This document shows positions 62,801 through 64,000 of a stretch of DNA of 64,000 bases, in pieces. Location: the NCBI RefSeq assembly GCF_020382885.2, contig NC_058496.1, positions 18,952,501 to 19,016,500 on the forward strand, read 5' to 3'. The DNA comes from Scatophagus argus (Eukaryota; Chordata; Actinopteri; Scatophagidae). Under the pieces are notes generated by a model. It worked only from the letters and a program-made list of their open reading frames with translations. It was not told where the DNA came from and ran no database searches. The first letter of the stretch is position 1; every line of letters begins with the position of its first letter. The position numbers and the translations under genes are program-made.

Positions 62801-63979
62801 CACCTGTTTTGATGTATTGATTGATTTATTTATTGTTTATGTTTTGTGCTGAAACACACAGCTATTTTAGGAGAAACATGGCAGGAAGGTAGTTTATTTT
62901 CACTGGCATCTTTTAGCAAAGTTTGATTTGTTATAGAGAAAGATATAAAACCCACATTTCAGGAGCTTTTTAAGCATAAATAAATATGTAAAATAATACT
63001 AATAATTTGCTCAAAATTCAAGATTTGGGACCTTATCAGAGATTGTTTTCTTTTATTCAGGCCATGTTTTGCACAAACTAAACTCTACTTTGGCAGCAGA
63101 AACTGCAATATTTTAGTTGAGATTGCACTCTTGACCTTGGGTACAGCAGCTGCAAAGCCGATTAGGACTTCAAAGTACTCAGACAAAATGGAAATTTGAA
63201 CAAATGTATGTTACCATGACAACCAGGCAACTCCATTTGCGGTGAAAGATCTTATGATATGATTGAAAGCTCCAGAACAGCAGATCCAGAGATTGTTTTT
63301 GTACTTACTTTACTTTTGACTTTAAATAAGTGTCTCATTTATTAATACTTTGTTAAGAAAACAGAGAGTTATCTGACCCAGGTTCAGCAGTGTTAGGTTT
63401 AGAAAAGCTAAAGAGAGCCACAACCATGTATGCTGTGGCTACACAGGAGAGGTGCATCAGCAAATGTTCAATGAGAACGAGAGACTGGATTCCAAAGCAT
63501 ATTACGCTACAAATTTATCATGATGAGTTGCGTATGTGCTTTAGGACTAATTTAATGTTTTATAGACGACAAGTGGGACCACGTGAAACTATGACTACGT
63601 ACTTTGAACATGGGTTCTAGCAAACACATCAAAAACACATCAACCTGAATCTGAATGCCAGCTCTGAGCATCACTATTACTATTCCACAAATACAAAGAA
63701 AAGTTCATTGCAGCAAGGACTAAAAGACTTTTAACTCAGGTTTTGAAGTTGTTATTGGTAACAGGGTACCAAATCAAACTTTCTACACACTCTGTGAAAG
63801 AAACTGTCGCTTTAACTGAAGAAAAATGTCCATTTTGTTGCATCTCTGCAGAGGCTCCTGCAGCTCTTGAATATTTTTATGGCAGCAATTTCCATTGCTC
63901 AGAAAAACATTATTCAGGACAGCTGATCTTCTTCTAAATAACAAGCTTTTTTAAGCACTGACAACCACCACCAACAGCC

Positions 63980-64000
63980 AGGGGCAACTGTGGTATTTAT
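63980..64000 (+). repeat. Possible start of a SINE cut by the window edge
   Basis: GGGGCAACTGTGG resembles the head of the SINE at 57033. Too little is present to confirm. Confidence 0.3.

Larger units (their letters stand above)
57862..64000 (-). other. unc5d: unc5d upstream intron, continuing past the window
   Basis: This stretch should be intron leading to the ZU5-encoding exon. No coding segment resembling ZU5, the membrane span or the thrombospondin repeats was seen. It holds two perfect hairpin repeats (58471-58505, 59318-59351), an (AAT)n microsatellite and a CCTTT tract. Confidence 0.65.

Overview
The window looks like vertebrate, almost certainly teleost, nuclear DNA. Genes are split into short exons with GT..AG introns. 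Interspersed repeats include tRNA-promoter SINE-like elements, Tc1-like fragments and an L2-like LINE tail, and microsatellites are frequent. There is no bacterial operon structure, phage or CRISPR. I reconstructed four protein-coding genes exon by exon, checking splice sites, reading phase and family resemblance; all four lie on the minus strand. One complete tRNA gene is also on the minus strand.

Layout from low to high coordinates: (1) 64-904, the first two coding exons of loxl2 (secreted lysyl oxidase with SRCR domains), with a probable non-coding first exon and GC-box promoter near 4470-4640; the rest of loxl2 lies before position 1. (2) 9344-12198, a complete five-exon cyb561a3 gene (lysosomal cytochrome b561 ferrireductase), with a probable 5' UTR exon near 12830. 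(3) 13-22.6 kb, mostly non-coding, with a SINE-like copy and one unrecognised spliced-looking ORF at 20655-20930. (4) 23853-32342, a complete ten-exon TRAIL-receptor-like death receptor (tnfrsf10-like, 397 aa), with a GC-box/CCAAT promoter at 32.45 kb. (5) 33797-33868, tRNA-His(GUG), then repeats including an imperfect tandem duplication at 35.2 and 37.2 kb. (6) 43872-57861, the last five coding exons of unc5d (netrin receptor), running out of the window at 64 kb.

From memory of human 8p21-p12, LOXL2, the TNFRSF10 cluster and UNC5D lie in the same broad region, so three of the four genes fit a conserved neighbourhood; CYB561A3 does not. Two death-domain receptors (tnfrsf10-like and unc5d) are adjacent and head-to-tail. 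I see no clearly new molecular system. The most interesting points are regulatory and architectural: a long GT microsatellite as the 3' splice-site tract of a cysteine-rich-domain exon, a kB site beside a p53-type half-site in intron 1 of the death receptor, a tandem repeat in its 3' UTR, a retroposon family with exact 13-bp target duplications, and possible alternative ends of Cyb561a3.
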